In this document: piece after piece, positions 12,078-25,864 of the stretch | Layout: each line of letters starts with the position of its first letter | Numbering within the stretch: the stretch's first letter is position 1 | Assembly: GCF_013373865.1 (NCBI RefSeq) | Contig: NC_050474.1 | Coordinates: 520,001 to 584,000, forward strand | Source: Monomorium pharaonis | Lineage: Eukaryota > Arthropoda > Insecta > Hymenoptera > Formicidae | DNA length: 64,000 bases | Direction of reading: 5' to 3' | Made by a program: the position numbers and the translations under genes | Notes under the pieces: generated by a model | What the model was told of the DNA's origin: nothing | Seen by the model: the letters and a program-made list of their open reading frames with translations, nothing else | The model's database searches: none

Positions 12078-14609
12078 TAAATCATATAATTGTCTAAAGA
12101 ATAGGAATAACACGTCATTGTTGAATGACGGTATAGAGATTGGCAGAAGCAATTTTACATACTTTATGGACAAGTCACGATGTCAAAGTGCTTACATTGA
12201 ATTACGTTATTTTTCGGATTGCCGTGTATGAAAATGTGCTGCACATCACTGTTCTCGCGATAGAGAAAGTAACAAATCAAACCTCCTTTTACCTCTGATA
12301 CACAAGTATTGAAGTTATGTCAAAAGAGTATTTTATTATATACATTTATGAATTATTGTAACGCATAATTAACGACAGATTATGCGTCGCATAAGAGCGA
12401 TGCACGAGATATCGTACAGACTAATTGGAGGATTGAAATTCTCATTAACTCGTTAGCTGATAGTTTAAAGACTATAATATATAGTGAAATGCTTGTTTTT
12501 ATATAATGTGCAGTTTAATTTTAGAGAGATAAAGATCACGTTTTTTGCATGCAACATTATGCACTATGGATATTTATATTTATTTTTAAACGTTCGCATA
12601 GTGTGTCCGTCAAATATCTTAAAAAATAATGTAAAGGTCTTTTCTATTGCAATTTAACCCCTACGTGAATGCCGATATACCGTAAATACCAGAGGGGAGA
12701 AACTTTTCTGCAAATTATTTTTTGTTTTATCACGGAAAAAATAAATTGAAGAAAATAGTTTTGAAATAATAATTTCATTTTTTCACAATAAAGTATACAT
12801 CATCTTGCATTTATGTATTTGACAAAATCAAGGTCGTCAAACTCGTAGTCAATCGAATAAATGGGGATAAATATTGCAATATGAATGACCTGATCTTTAT
12901 AACACTGTTTAATATGTAGTCCCATAATATTGAATGTATAAATTTCAGAAAAGTTATTTAAAATCGAAAAAACAGTTTAAAAAACGAAAAGCCTAAGACA
13001 CCAGTTTAGAAATCTCATACGTAGAATTTGTGGAAGTCGAGTCAAGATTTAATGTGACAAGTTTACGTGTTTACTCTGAAATTGCGATAAAAATGAATAA
13101 TGAATATAAAAGCGCGTGTTGTAGTTGTATGCTATGATACATTTAGTTTTGCGTTAATCAATATATAATGATATATTAAATTGATTACGCATCTACACAA
13201 GTATCTTTTGGTACTAAAGATACAAAGAATAAGCTACTGTGCAAAAAATTATTTTTGAAATACTATGTGAAATATATTGTAACGATAAGAGATTACAAAA
13301 AAAGATAAAACACAAACACGGCCAAGAACGCATAATATTGCTTAGTTTAAGTTCAAAGTTTAAGATATTTAGTAACGTTTGGTTTCGTTTCGGTGCAATT
13401 AAGAACTATCATGTGAAATAGGTGTATCAAAATGTATTCAAATTTTATATACAGAGACTGATACCTGACCTAAAAGTGTATATATTTGAGATGCGATTAT
13501 TGATATACAGTTGTATTCCAATACATTATTATTAACTATGAGTACTGTACAATTGCATATATTAAGAATATAGTACGATTGATTTTTGTTAAGAGTATTA
13601 TATGTTTTTTGTAAAAAAAAAGCTGTATACACACAGAACCAAAATAAAAATTTTATATATATTATTCATAAATGCCAGATAAAATGTGTAATGCGAATTT
13701 CTTCTTTGTTTCATTTCTGATAACGATTATGGAAACATACCAAAAATCAATCAATTTGCTAAATCCGTACTCTAAAGTAGATGCACAGATGCAAAAAATT
13801 AAAAATAATTTGATACAAAAACATATTACTCCCTACAGCTTGTATGTAAAATAAAAATCAGATTAAAACATGAAACTTTTGTATATGTATATAAAAATTG
13901 TATGTCTGATAAAATCGTCGTTCGCATATTTGAAAACATAGTACGTAGACTCGTCCTAAATCTAAGAATATATTTATGAACATTGTGCATTTGTTTATTC
14001 GCATATACCTTTTATTTGCATCATAAATTTTATTTTTTCGTACTCACATTAATACCAAATTTTTCATACATATAAAAAGATACTTGGTTCATCAATAGAT
14101 CTGTCATTTAAGCTTGTGTACAGATAATTTCCAGTTGAAAATAGTTTGCATGAAGCGGAATATAAATACCAAGGAATTGTCGCGTTGACAAGTATAGTAC
14201 ATCTGTAGTAATTTATTATTGAGTTTAATTACGTTAATGATATAATCTAATATATAATTCTACTATCTAATTCTTATAATACAATTTAATACATTTGTTT
14301 TAACACATCCGCTTTAGTGATAAGAGTTTACTGATGTTAAATACAAAATATGTATCTACAGTACCAAACTCAGATATGAGATTGTCATTCACATAGAGAA
14401 CATTTTTTATCTACTATCTATTTTTAATCTTCACTGAATTGAACGTCGTAAACATTTTTTTTCTCTCCTACCCCTTAAAATGTAATCTTCTTACGTTAGA
14501 ATTAGCACGCGAATTGTCCCGTGAATTCTTCTAATCGAAGTTTACATTTTTAGTTCATCCATGTTGGATGACTTGATAGACACAGGGGATTAGGAGAGTA
14601 AAGCAAGTC

Positions 14610-17600
14610 CTATTGAGGCGGTCCGCCCATCATGCCCATTGGTTGCATTCCTTGGATTCCGTATGGTCCTTGTGGCGGACCCTGACCGCCAGTCATGGGC
14701 GAATGCATCTGCATCGCCGTGTTTTGAATCTGTTGTGCGGAAGCTACTTGATTTCCTGGGGATGGCACGACCTGTGTATTACAAAGAGATGTATTTAATT
14801 TAAGTACAGGTTATTTTTATTAGACTTTTAAAAATATTTTATTGGCTACATTTGTTGATATCTTAAATTGGTAAATTTAAAACTATAGCATTTTACGATT
14901 TATATAGGGAGTCACATTTCAAATTTTATTAATTTATGATTGTTCTACGAAATAACTTTTAATAAATAAAATATATTGTCTTCATCACACAATATTGGAA
15001 TATCATAATATTAAGATTAAAATAATATATTTTATTTATTAAAAGTTATTTCGTAGAATCATAAATTGATAAAACTTGAAATGTGATTCCTTATATAAAT
15101 CGTATAAAAATGATTTAGTTTTAAATTTGCTAATTTAAGTATGCTGCATACATAATAGGGTGCGATCCACTTGATGCTATAAATACTTTGAAGCATTTGA
15201 ATGACCAGTCGGAACAAAGAATTTTACGAATTGGCTAATCATAAATGTTTCGAAGCGTTTGTAGAATCAAGTCGATCATATAATGACAAAAAGATAAACT
15301 AAGAAAAAGTTAATTTTAATAGTGTAATAAAAAAAATAAAATACGAGAAAATTTTGATAATGTAAAAAAATTGATTCTTGCCTTTAGAGAAATAATCTAT
15401 AATAATACTCTTAATGATCACTTAAGATTTTTTCACCTGTGATATAACCGGTGGTTCCGACGGTAACGTGAAATTAGCGAGAAGATCTCGTACAGCAGGG
15501 AACAACGAACACTCTGACTGATTCGCGCCGTACTCGGCGAATCTTTTTAGCTGCATGGACACTGCCGCAATCGCCGATGGAGAACTGAGATCTCTTCTCT
15601 CCGCTAGTTGCGTTAAATTCGTAGTGATGTCATACACGAACGGAAGTACTAAGGACAGTGTTTCCCCTTGATACGGTATAACTACTCTTGTGATTTGCAA
15701 CTGCGAAATAAGTATCATAAGCTTAAAAATCGATCAAATATAAGCGAACTTCGTGCGAGTATAAAGTGATAATATAAGTGGTACTCACGAAAAATAAAAT
15801 CTTGTTCCTGCAAACGTGTACTCCCTCCGAGCCAGGAGGCCCGATTGGTCCAGCAGAAGGTGGGATACGCAAACAAAACTGCACGGACCACTTCAACTGC
15901 TGCTGCTGCACAAGACCGGGAACTAGCTCCAGCTTCATTATCTGCACGAAATCTTTTAATACTTTAAAACGTACATTAAGTAATCTTCCAAAACCGGATA
16001 GCGTATTGTGTTTATAAGGTGGCGCGACTACTCGCGTATCGAAGAACTTCTCAATAACCTGCAAATAAAATAAATTATTTATTCTTGCTTAAGAGTGGCG
16101 TCGCTTATACGAGATATTCTTTCGCTTTGATTACCTGTAATTCTTCCGCGCTCCATTGATCTTTATATTCGGGAAGCGAAAGAACCTTTATGTGAAGAGA
16201 TTGGAAATGTTGTGGATTTAATCCGACTCTGCACTGCAAACTCTCGGCTTTGAAATGTACTACACCAGGTTCGGCATTGATACCAGTTAACTGTAACATA
16301 ATATATACATATAAAAAATTACATTTTATGTGTGTGTATTTTATATATCTTACATTACGCTTAGAATTTGCTTACGCAATCCTCCTGTTGAATGAAACGT
16401 TGCAACTGTCTTCGCATGTAAACACAGCCTAGAAATCTTTCAAGTGGCGACATATCCGGACCTGGCAAATTGGACGGATGAATCGATGGGCAGCAGAGCA
16501 GTTCTAGGGCTTCATGCGTGAGAAGCGTCGGCACAGCACCCGCCCAGGACCTCTGCGGTAGTACTCTGGATATGTGACTACCGGTTTTGTGATCGGAGGC
16601 TTGCGGACTATGCAGCGCTGCGTGACCCGGACTTGGTCCAGGTCTCGCCGGAGAAGGTCTCGGTACACTCGGAGATCCGGGCCAATTAGAAGCAGCCGGG
16701 GAAGCCATGCTTTGAGAAGCCGGGAAAGGACTACCGTCGATATGACCTAAAAATCGAAGTATTGTTATCAACATTGTAACAGATAGATTTAATTTACTTA
16801 TTGATGTTATTGTTCGACTTGGTACTCCAATAAGGTAACAATTTTACAATGAAAACTATCCATTTCTATACCTTGCATTAATTTCCTTTACGATTCCTTT
16901 GTGACAAAGATTTTTCAGTTAAGACAAAGAAAAAAAGTAGTTGATGTTTACGAAAAATAAAATAAATCTTGACAAACGTAAGTAGAAAAAATAGAAAAAT
17001 TAACTTTCTATTATGCATACCTGCTTGCATGAACGAACTAGCAGGAGAATGCCCTACTTGAACATTACTGCAAGGTCCAGGCGATGATGTCGGCATGAGA
17101 CCAGCTGGACTGGGAACATGCATTGGATTTAAAGGACTATTCGCAACGAGTCCCGATCCAGGAGATGGGTGTGGTAACATATTAGGTGTGTTTGGCGGTA
17201 ATGACGGTGGTGATGCTAAATTAAACGAAGTTGCAGGACTGCTTCCAAAACTTTGATGTTGACTTGCCTAAAAGAAAGTTTGAAATTATTCAAGTGACTC
17301 TGTTATAGAGTGATACTACAAAGCTAATTTTTTTAGTAGAAACATATTTCATTATAATATAGAAAAAAAATAGATAAATCCTAAGAAAGCAGTAATAAAG
17401 TTACCGCGTTCCTTAAAAAATTAAACATCTCTAAAAAAATTAACTTGTGTATTATTTTAATTCGACAACCTACCTGAGATATATTTGCAGTATGAGGACT
17501 GGCCGGTGTATGAGGATTACTACCTGACGGTGGTGTAAGCGGTGGATGAAATCTCAGACCTTCGCGTTGCTGTGCAGGCGATTGAGGCCCGCTTCTGTGA

Positions 17601-20600
17601 TGACCTAAGAAGCCCACGTTGCCACCAGTACCGTCACTGTCCATAGTAACAGGTGATGGTGGATTATCATCTTCCGACTGAGACCTTCTTCTAAATACCG
17701 CGTTCTCGTCGACATATTTCGACAGGAATGCCTGTGACGATACGCTTCTCAATATGCTTATCTCAAAAGAATATGCTTTTTTCGACAGAAAAGTAATAAA
17801 TTTAATTATCATAAACAAACTTCCCTTTTTAATGTCTTACCTTTAAACCTTGCGTAGGCGTGAACTCATCAACGACGTTACTTCTGTCGAAACGACTGTA
17901 AGCACCGTCGCGTAAGCTCACCAAACCTCCGCCACGCATACGCAATTCCAAACAATACATTCCTTGATACGCAATTCTTACTAAAGTGACGCACTGCGGC
18001 ATTATAGTAAACGTTTGTACGGGCACTCGTGGTCTCTGTAGAGAGGAACTTAGCCGTAAATCTGAATCGTAAAAAGGCACGTACACGCGTGCACTTACCG
18101 CATGCACGCATAACTGAGGAATTGATGGTAATTTACTGATTGACGTGAGCGGCTGAAGCGTTTCATTAAGTATATGAATAATTTGTGCTAAATTCTTATG
18201 TCTATTTAAATGAGCTTCTAGCTGTTCCTTCATTAAGGAATGCGCATTGCTCACTGTATTTGTTGGACCTGGAAATAAATGCAAACGACTTTCGTTATTA
18301 CACAGTTCTCAAGCGTAATTTCAATTAAACATTCGAAATTGCAGAATTGAGAAATATCTTTCGTTACTTGTAATGAAGTTAAGAGTTAATTTTTTTTTTC
18401 AGCAACTGTATTTTAACTTACATTTTTTTGTTAATCAGTCACTTAATTTTTAGTTGTTACTATAAAAAATAATTAGCTGTAACATGATACCATTTAATTT
18501 TTATAGTTAATAACAGCAACTAGTTATTTTTTTGAAAGGGGAAACTAACTTTAATTATAATTTCCTACAAATAACTTTTCCAATTACTTCTACAAAACTG
18601 ATATCAAAAGCATTGGTATACAGAAAACTTACCCCTACCAAATACCAACTTGAAAGCTTTGTCATTTGTACTCCATTGTATAGTGACAGTTGCACCTTGA
18701 TTTGGACCATATGCAACAACTAGCTTGCTATAACTATAAGATTTAATGCTAACCATGTTGCGTAAGTTGTATTTCTCTGGAATAAAGAAAACAATATTGC
18801 GACTTATGAGTGTAATTTATGTATATTCCAGATTTGATTGGAATGCATACACACCCATTTTGAAATATTCGGCCAAATCGTGAACAAGCGAATACAGATG
18901 CACTATCTGTGCCCAGTCATTTAATAAGGCATCTACAGTGCGGGAGACAGTGTCGGATGTACCCATTTCATATTGAAAATAAACTGGTCTTCGCAAGCCT
19001 GTAAAATCCAAGATTTGTACTTAATAATAACTATTGTTCAAATAAAAAAATGCGACATTTTATTTGCTCACAAAAAAAATCCGATTTTACTCGGCCAAAA
19101 CAGCAATTATATGTGCCGTTAGTTTAAATTAAAATAAAAACATAGTTTTTTATATGTTACATATATACACAACACATACACATATGTACATTTTTTAAGT
19201 GTAATAATACATTAAATAAAAGACTAAGATTTATTGACGAATTTGTAATAAATTTCTCATTGTTAATTTTAAACTGTAGAATTATGAAAAATATATGTAT
19301 TATATAATGATAAACGGATTTTTACATAGAGAAACAGTATTGATACCTAATTCTTTGGGATGACCGCTGGAAAGAGGACTACCATAAAATACAAATTCCA
19401 CTGTCCAAGTTTTAGCCATGCCTTTGCCTTGAACTCTAATCGAGACACTCAAGAGCCTTTTGAGAAGAGAATGCCAAAAACTGCTTGTAGTCATACTTGA
19501 TAATGACGCAGGCAATTGAACAAGTTTGAGCACCAACGCTGTGGCATTTGCTTCAACTTGGAGACCTTGATGAGCGATCTCCCGCCTAGTAAGCTGCATT
19601 AATATTAAATTTAATTATATTTATATTAATTTTAATACTTTATAATATTTAGTTTTAATATTAAATATTAATATACATATTAATATTAAATTAATTTGTA
19701 CAAGAAAATTTATTGTCATATACAGATTGTCTCGAACATCGTTTGCTTAACGAAAAAGACGAGTTATGTAAAATTAAATCATAAAAAAATCAAATCTTAC
19801 TTCTTGAGCCAGAGTTACGAATGGTATTCGTTCGTCACACAAAGCGACAACATGTGCCAATTCTGGAATAAAGTAAGCTGGATGCTTTGGTCTTCTATTC
19901 TGTGATGTTCCTGCTGCGTCTGTCCTTCCTCCAACTCCAGTGTTTCTACGTTTGTTGTTGGTCGTCTCCACCACTTCTGTAATGCACCCCCCATCTTGAT
20001 CATTATTCCCTAAAAAATCCACCCGTTAATCCCCCTAAAAGTAGCAGAGCAGTATGCCAATACCACACTGAATGCCAGATGTTAATTATTATCCGTATTA
20101 TATTATATATTAATAACAAACAGAGTATTAGTAAAAATTAGTAAAAATTTTAACATTCTCAGGTAGAGTTAAAATTAGATATGTTCTTAATACAAGAGAA
20201 TTGTTTGTATATTACAACTCGATAACACAACTAAGTATAAAACCGACTGATTATTTATATGTTAATACCAGTTCCGTTTGAATTTTGCAAGAAAAACATT
20301 CTTCCTTTTCTATCATTCTATAAGACAGAAAAGAAATACATATGTATAAAATTATAGTATACATATGTATACTATATAATACATATAAGTTACATATAAT
20401 TAGCAAAACTCTGTGTGTGTGTGTGCGCGCGCGCGCGCGCGCATATATACAAATATTACAATTATATTAATTAAAGAAAATACTCGAAGTGCCCTGGTAC
20501 TGACAAATAAATAAGAATTATCCTACTTAATATACTTGTATAATTATCGATAGTAGTTAGAGATTAAAAGTTACTGTAAATTTGTTAGTAAAGAAATATT

Positions 20601-23600
20601 ATATAAGATTAGTCCTAAATTGTATCACAAATACAAACTACATAATACAATATACATCCTTTACTTACATATTTACATATCCATGCTAAAATATACGGGT
20701 AGACTAAATTTATATACGCATGCATATCTACATGAATAATTTACTTATCCATATAACAATTTAATAGTTAATAAAGATATTATAACGTCGTTATTATCGT
20801 AGCTATTGACTATAATTTCTAATGTCTAGAATCCGAAAGATCTGTAGTGTTAAGAATGGAAAGGTAAAAGTTGGCATACAATTAAAAACGAGAAAAGAAA
20901 ACATAATTAACAGACAATAGATACTGGTATATGTATACTTCCAATACTTAACTTTATTCAAAAATGTAATATAAAACTTTTATAAAGGTACTCACCACTA
21001 TCGACACTCGTAAATGGGCCATGTGTAATTACAAAAGTATCAAACTCGATAAGACTTTGGACCTTCAGATACATTTTCGGTATTTCCGTTTCTATGCTAT
21101 CATCGTGTGGATCATCTTCAATGGAACTGTGCTTCACTACAGCGAGATAGAAAGAACATTCTATTTCACATGGTGAACTTTCTTTCTCTTTAAATGCAAC
21201 AATCTAGAATAAAACATTGCAAAGTATATATATGTACGCATTGAGATGTGTATTTCAAATTATTGTAGTTGGTAAAATTAGTGAAGATATGTACCAATAT
21301 TACTGTGGGGTGTCTATGCAATTGCACGAACATCCGATGCCGACTAATCTTAGACATAGGATGATCTGGATGATGCAAAACGGGCAAACGCTCGTGTGAA
21401 GTAGCTGGTAGATGCTGCAACGTTTTCTCGCAACGTCTCTGCGTTATCCAAAATCTGTCACACAAAGGCCCATTTTTTACTTTAAGTATGCTTACTAAAA
21501 GTCCACAAAGATTATAAAGATTATTGTAATAATTAGTACCTTAATTCAGATATAAGTGTTGGAAGACGTGAGTGATCTCCATTCAAGGCCATTGTTAATT
21601 CTGGGACAAGTGGTGCGTCATATTGAGGAACATGACACTGTAGCATACCGGTATGAGTGTCAACTGTGACTAATAAAAGCTCAGCACGTAAGCATGGTTG
21701 TAATATAGGTACTGATAAAATGGCTGGAGATCCTGCTAGAGTACCTAACATATTATATAAATTAATATCTTTGTTTCATTCTTAAATTAAACAAAAAGAT
21801 AAAAAATATATTCTCACATTCAACATCTTTTAACATTGTTTGTAGCTCTTGTTTCAATTCAGATAAACGACTTCGCGTCCGAATATAGATAGTGTGCACA
21901 AGTAAACACTCCATCGATAATTGATCCGATCTAATAGCTCTATGTGCTATCTCGCTTTCCTGCATCATGTTATTGTCAAAAGGGTTATATTTTTAGTTAA
22001 ACTACATTTAAAGATAATATAATTTATGTGATAACAAATCAGTAGTTTGATTTTTACTTCAACTAAAAAATAATTTAAATATTCAATTAATTATTAAATT
22101 ATTAATAATAATTTATTCTCTAATCTGGTTTTCATTATAGGTGTAGTTAAGTATAAGTTTAGTGGACTGCTTTACCTTAGTACCCAACGATGGAATATGT
22201 ACAACTGCGAGGGGCCTTGCAGGATCATGTTGATCTACTTGAATGGTCAATCTATATCCAAGTTCTGATCGTGGATCCTTACTTGTTAATTCCCTAAAAA
22301 GGTCGTATGTGTAAATATAAATATTGTATGTACAAATTCTTTTTAAACATATATGTCACTATTAGCATTACCTCCAATAAGATATAGAAAGACATTTGCC
22401 AGGTGTATATTCATCTACATGAATGTGGTCATCCAATCTGTCCCGAATCAATCTTAACGTTTGAGAATATAAAACTTCCAATTGCAACGACTGACAAAAA
22501 TAGTGCAAGATATGATACACCTCTGATAGTGGATTAGTACTTTCAGCCAATCGCGATTGAACAACCTATCATAGAGAAAAAATCCGATTTGTTAAACACA
22601 TTTCAAAATAATACAAACTATTAAAGCCATTTGTACCAATGTAGATTAATTTATTTTCTTTCTTTTTTTATATCTTTAAGAAAATTCTAAGAATTAAAAA
22701 AATAAAATAAAATAAAGTTAATCTAATTGGTATAAGTAGGGCTAATTTGATTCTTATGATGAACATACCTGATGTACATATCGGGTTTGCAAAGGATGTA
22801 CCAATGCTTTTCCATCTCCAGTCTCTCTATCCGAAACCAAAATTTCCAATTCTAATAGTCTCCATGGAACTGTTGGTCCATCACCCATAACCGTAAGAGA
22901 TACTGAAAACTCTTGTTCGACAAGAAATGTCACCCTTCCTGACTCAATCTATGTATCAATGGACAATAAATTGAAAAATTTAAATTAATAAAACGAGTTT
23001 TTTCTTCTATAAAATAATAGAATCTTTTAACTTTCAACAAAATTTGTGTACCTCATTGTTATGTATTTACCTTTAAATTACGCATTTGTGGTAGCAAATT
23101 TCCAGTAACTAATCTATGTTGAATGACTTGATTCAATCTCTGCAATGTGCTTCTTTTTTCTGCAGGAGTGATGGGATCCGGAGGCACTATTCTTTCCTGT
23201 TTAATTACAATATAATGTTAAAATATAATAATTTCTAAAAGTATACTTTTCTTAATATAATTATTTTTTTTATGCATACTCGGATACAAGCTGGCAATCT
23301 GCCGTACGTTCCAGTAGTAAGTACTTCTACAGCTGCAGGAATATGAAAATTTGGAAGTCTAGCATGCACCAAAGTTTCACGAGCCATCCTCGCCAACATA
23401 TCCGCAGTATCAACAAAAAGCAACGATTGCTTATCTAAAAATGCCATTATGTGCTGAAAGGAAGTACAAATTATTAGAATGTTTTAATTGTGTGATCACA
23501 AAATGTGAAAATATATATCTTACTGTAGATTTATCCACTTTAGACGCACTATTCGCCCATTTCACCAATGCCAACAAACGAACATATAGTTGCCTTGTTC

Positions 23601-23878
23601 GAGCGGAAAAATTATAAATTTCAATCTTGCGTTCCATATCTGTCTTACGAGGTAGCCTAAACAAATTGAAGATAAAAAATGGATTTCATATCATAAAATA
23701 TACATATTTATTGATATTTTTTTACATACAATTCAGCAAGAACAGTGAGTTCATGATACGTTCGTTGTATGATAAAATCTATGAGCATTCCTAAAGATAT
23801 AGATCCACCACGGTTGCCTTCCTGCGGAATATTGTTTGTAACAGGAGTTTGATGTCCTTCTAAAGGTACTGGTGCCAT
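14610..23878 (-). CDS. MED14: Mediator complex subunit 14 (MED14), 23 coding exons
   Basis: Tail/backbone subunit of Mediator; it links activators to the core complex in the nucleus. Exons in transcript order: 23878-23730, 23656-23524, 23453-23280, 23196-23071, 22948-22769, 22565-22372, 22293-22176, 21959-21818, 21744-21540, 21454-21295, 21203-20996, 20009-19801, 19593-19347, 18998-18855, 18776-18633, 18268-17841, 17731-17474, 17267-17021, 16746-16376, 16290-16135, 16058-15789, 15700-15437, 14771-14610. All junctions keep frame; 4,689 nt, 1,562 aa (human about 1,454). The start is MAPVPLEGHQ, as in vertebrates (MAPVQLENHQ); an upstream in-frame ATG at 23908 is less likely. Conserved blocks: RKTDMERKIEI, LLALVKWAN, LFVDTADMLA, MYCLEL..GAYSRFD, RRRSQSEDDNPPSP, LPQRSWAGAVPTLLTHEAL, SPLERFLGCVYMRRQLQR, KRFAEYG. 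A Pro/Ser/His-rich linker fills exons 17-19. The ORF of exon 22 can run on to a TAA at 15422, but the CAG|gtgaaa donor joins a last exon ending MGMMGGPPQ. Confidence 0.97.
14862..15139. mobile_element. Long hairpin MITE in the last MED14 intron
   Basis: The left arm (14862 to about 14985) and the right arm (about 15021-15139) are near-perfect reverse complements over about 115 bases. Both share CTTAAATT..AAATTTAAAACTA at the outer ends and CTACGAAATAACTTTTAATAA near the loop. Loop about 35 bases. No ORF. High arm identity suggests a fairly recent insertion or ongoing gene conversion between arms. Confidence 0.85.
20010..20995. repeat. MED14 intron 11 (longest coding intron) with TG/CG dinucleotide tract
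   Basis: The 986-base intron is AT-rich and empty except for (TG)7 followed directly by (CG)8 at 20411-20441. This alternating purine-pyrimidine run is of the kind able to form Z-DNA. No exon candidate was seen. Confidence 0.7.
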
Positions 23879-24684
23879 TTTGATTATTTTTAACACAAGA
23901 TGCTTCAATTTGTTGTATGTACACCTACTGATACTTCTTCTAAAAACAATAAATTATGTTATTTTTACTTTAAGATATGTAGACAGATAATACAGATATA
24001 CCTTTAAAAATTTATTCATTACTTGATTACAAAAACATATTTTTGTAATATTTTATTTAAAAAATATAATGCAAAAAAATTTAATATTTTTTATATAAAT
24101 TTATGAAATTTGGAAAATGCAACTTAAATTTTATATTTTAAATAAACATATGTCTATCTTTACTGTATTTCTAAATATTCTAATATTTTTGAATATTCTA
24201 AATAATCATATTCTTTCTGAGGTTAAATTAGACAAGTTAATTGATTTAAAAACTGATATACATATACTGTGCATTTTACTTATAGCTAGATAGATATCTC
24301 GTCAAATTGAATAAATAAAGCAAGATATATCTACAAAAATAATGTAAAAAATATTTTATTTAAATTTCATATAAAAAAACCTACATACGCTTATTTTCTA
24401 AATATTCTTGTTTTTCGAAGATTATTGAATTTAATTAACAATAAAATATACATTAAGAATTAATGTGTAATATTTATAGTTTTTGTTTCTATAGATTATA
24501 CATGGAAAAGCAATTCCACGATAATACAAAATAATATTACAATACATAACACCTTGTTACTTAAATTTTTTCTTTACTTCCGATTAAATTCGCGTTGTTT
24601 TAATAGTAACTAGTTAGTATTTTAATTCTAATCAGTAGATAACCTACCTAACTTCGTCCTAACGACGCCGTATAGAATTCATGC
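23879..24684 (-). other. MED14: MED14 5' UTR exons and first intron (tentative)
   Basis: Upstream of the MED14 ATG the minus strand shows an acceptor (tttttag) whose exon would begin near 23940. About 0.7 kb further up is a small candidate noncoding exon (about 24684-24649). It is bounded by an acceptor (ttttcag) and a strong donor (ag|gtaggt). The promoter is probably in 24.7-24.95 kb, where GC content rises. Inferred from splice signals only. Confidence 0.4.
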
Positions 24685-24989
24685 CTGAAAATGCAGTTAA
24701 CGTTTTACTTCTACAGTAGAGAATCAAAGTGAACTACTTTCCGTCAAAATTTGATTCTTACACTTAATTACATCGACATCAATATTTTTTAGTATATCCA
24801 TCTAATAGTGAAATTAATATATTAATATGACGAAACGATCCTAAACGACACAGCACAGCCATTACTCTCTGATCACTCTCCACCAGCCAGCTGCAACTAG
24901 CTCTCTCCAACTCCAAGTAGTCCAAGCATGGAGTAAAAAGTAACCAAGAGTACTGGTTTCTGTGTCGGCTTCAACCAATGCACGATTGT

Positions 24990-25198
24990 GGGTCGGTTGT
25001 TCCAACTTTTTGGTAAACTTACCTATTAGATAAATATATGTTCGTCTTTATTTATTTAAGGGTCGATTGTTCCAACTTCTTGATAAATTTATCTATCAGG
25101 TAAATATATGTTTGTCTTTATTTATTTAAGAAAAGAAATGAAGATAGACACATGCTTACCTGATAGGTAAATTTACCAAAAAGTTGGAAACCGACCCT
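24990..25198. mobile_element. Repeat made of three 70-bp units, two direct and one inverted
   Basis: A unit beginning GGGTCGGTTGTTCCAAC lies at 24990-25059, is repeated head-to-tail at 25060-25129, and is present inverted, ending CCGACCC, at about 25130-25198. The outer copies therefore form about 70-bp terminal inverted repeats around an internal duplicate. No ORF. Looks like a foldback/MITE element with a duplicated end, between the MED14 promoter and the 3' end of GUF1. Confidence 0.8.
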
Positions 25199-25281
25199 GT
25201 GTGATACATCAAATAATGAATATAATTGGCTGCATCGCGTTGTTTTTTTAAGTAATTAATAAATGAGACAAATACATTAAG

Positions 25282-25417
25282 GCGATTTTTGGCGATCATT
25301 TGGTACATATATGTACCAAAGCGTATCAAACTGTACCAATGAGATATAAACTTTTATCTATTGGTTCTGGTACATGGTATTGGTTTAGTACATGTACCAA
25401 ACAATCGTTAAAAATTA
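25282..25417. mobile_element. Short element with imperfect inverted ends (..ATTTGGTACAT)
   Basis: Left end GATTTTTGGCGATCATTTGGTACAT and, in reverse complement, right end AATTTTTAACGATTGTTTGGTACATG pair over about 25 bases. The interior has further GGTACAT/ATGTACC copies. About 136 bp, noncoding. Confidence 0.55.
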
Positions 25418-25445
25418 CCTATTATGGTTGGGGAATATATCTTTT

Positions 25446-25470
25446 AAATTAAATTAAATTAAATTAAAAA
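25446..25470. repeat. (TTAAA)n pentanucleotide repeat
   Basis: About five tandem AAATT units. Confidence 0.8.
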
Positions 25471-25864
25471 GTTAATGGCTTATGTGGAAATAAAAGTTAA
25501 TTTTGAAAAGCATTATTTGTATTCAATAAGATTTGTAATTTTTTAAAAATTTGATTACTTTAAATAATTACGATATGAATAATTACATAAATTCAATATT
25601 TTATTTGTAAATTAATTTTATACGAAATAACGAAATTGTTTTTTATATGATAATTTTTCGTTTACATCTTTTTTTCTTACACATATTTAACTTAGGAAAA
25701 AAGTTACTTCTAATAATTTTAAGAATCTTACAATATTTAGAAAAATGTCCATTTCCAAACAGGTTGTATAAATTAATATTAATAAATATCTTGTATAAAA
25801 CACTTTAATATATTTTCATATTATTGCTTTATAATATTAATTTACATTACATACAAAATCACTG

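Larger units (their letters stand above)
5503..14609. other. Long gene-poor interval between tetraspanin and MED14 3' ends
   Basis: The two flanking genes converge here. It holds 3' UTR sequence near both edges, simple repeats (TA/TACG-rich 5760-5875, GA 7710-7738, AC 9129-9175, AC 11921-11940, TA/TG 11940-12077) and two MITE-like inverted repeats listed separately (9642-9874 and 10899-11023). ORFs of 60-138 codons occur but overlap in several frames, are often low complexity and have no recognisable domain or splice context. No tRNA, rRNA or microRNA hairpin was recognised by eye. Confidence 0.6.

Noticed and set aside
15422..15436. MED14 ending at the TAA at 15422
   Set aside because: The CAG|gtgaaa donor, the phase-0 acceptor at 14772 and the MMGGPPQ C-terminus make the longer 23-exon model better; the short form may exist as a retained-intron transcript.
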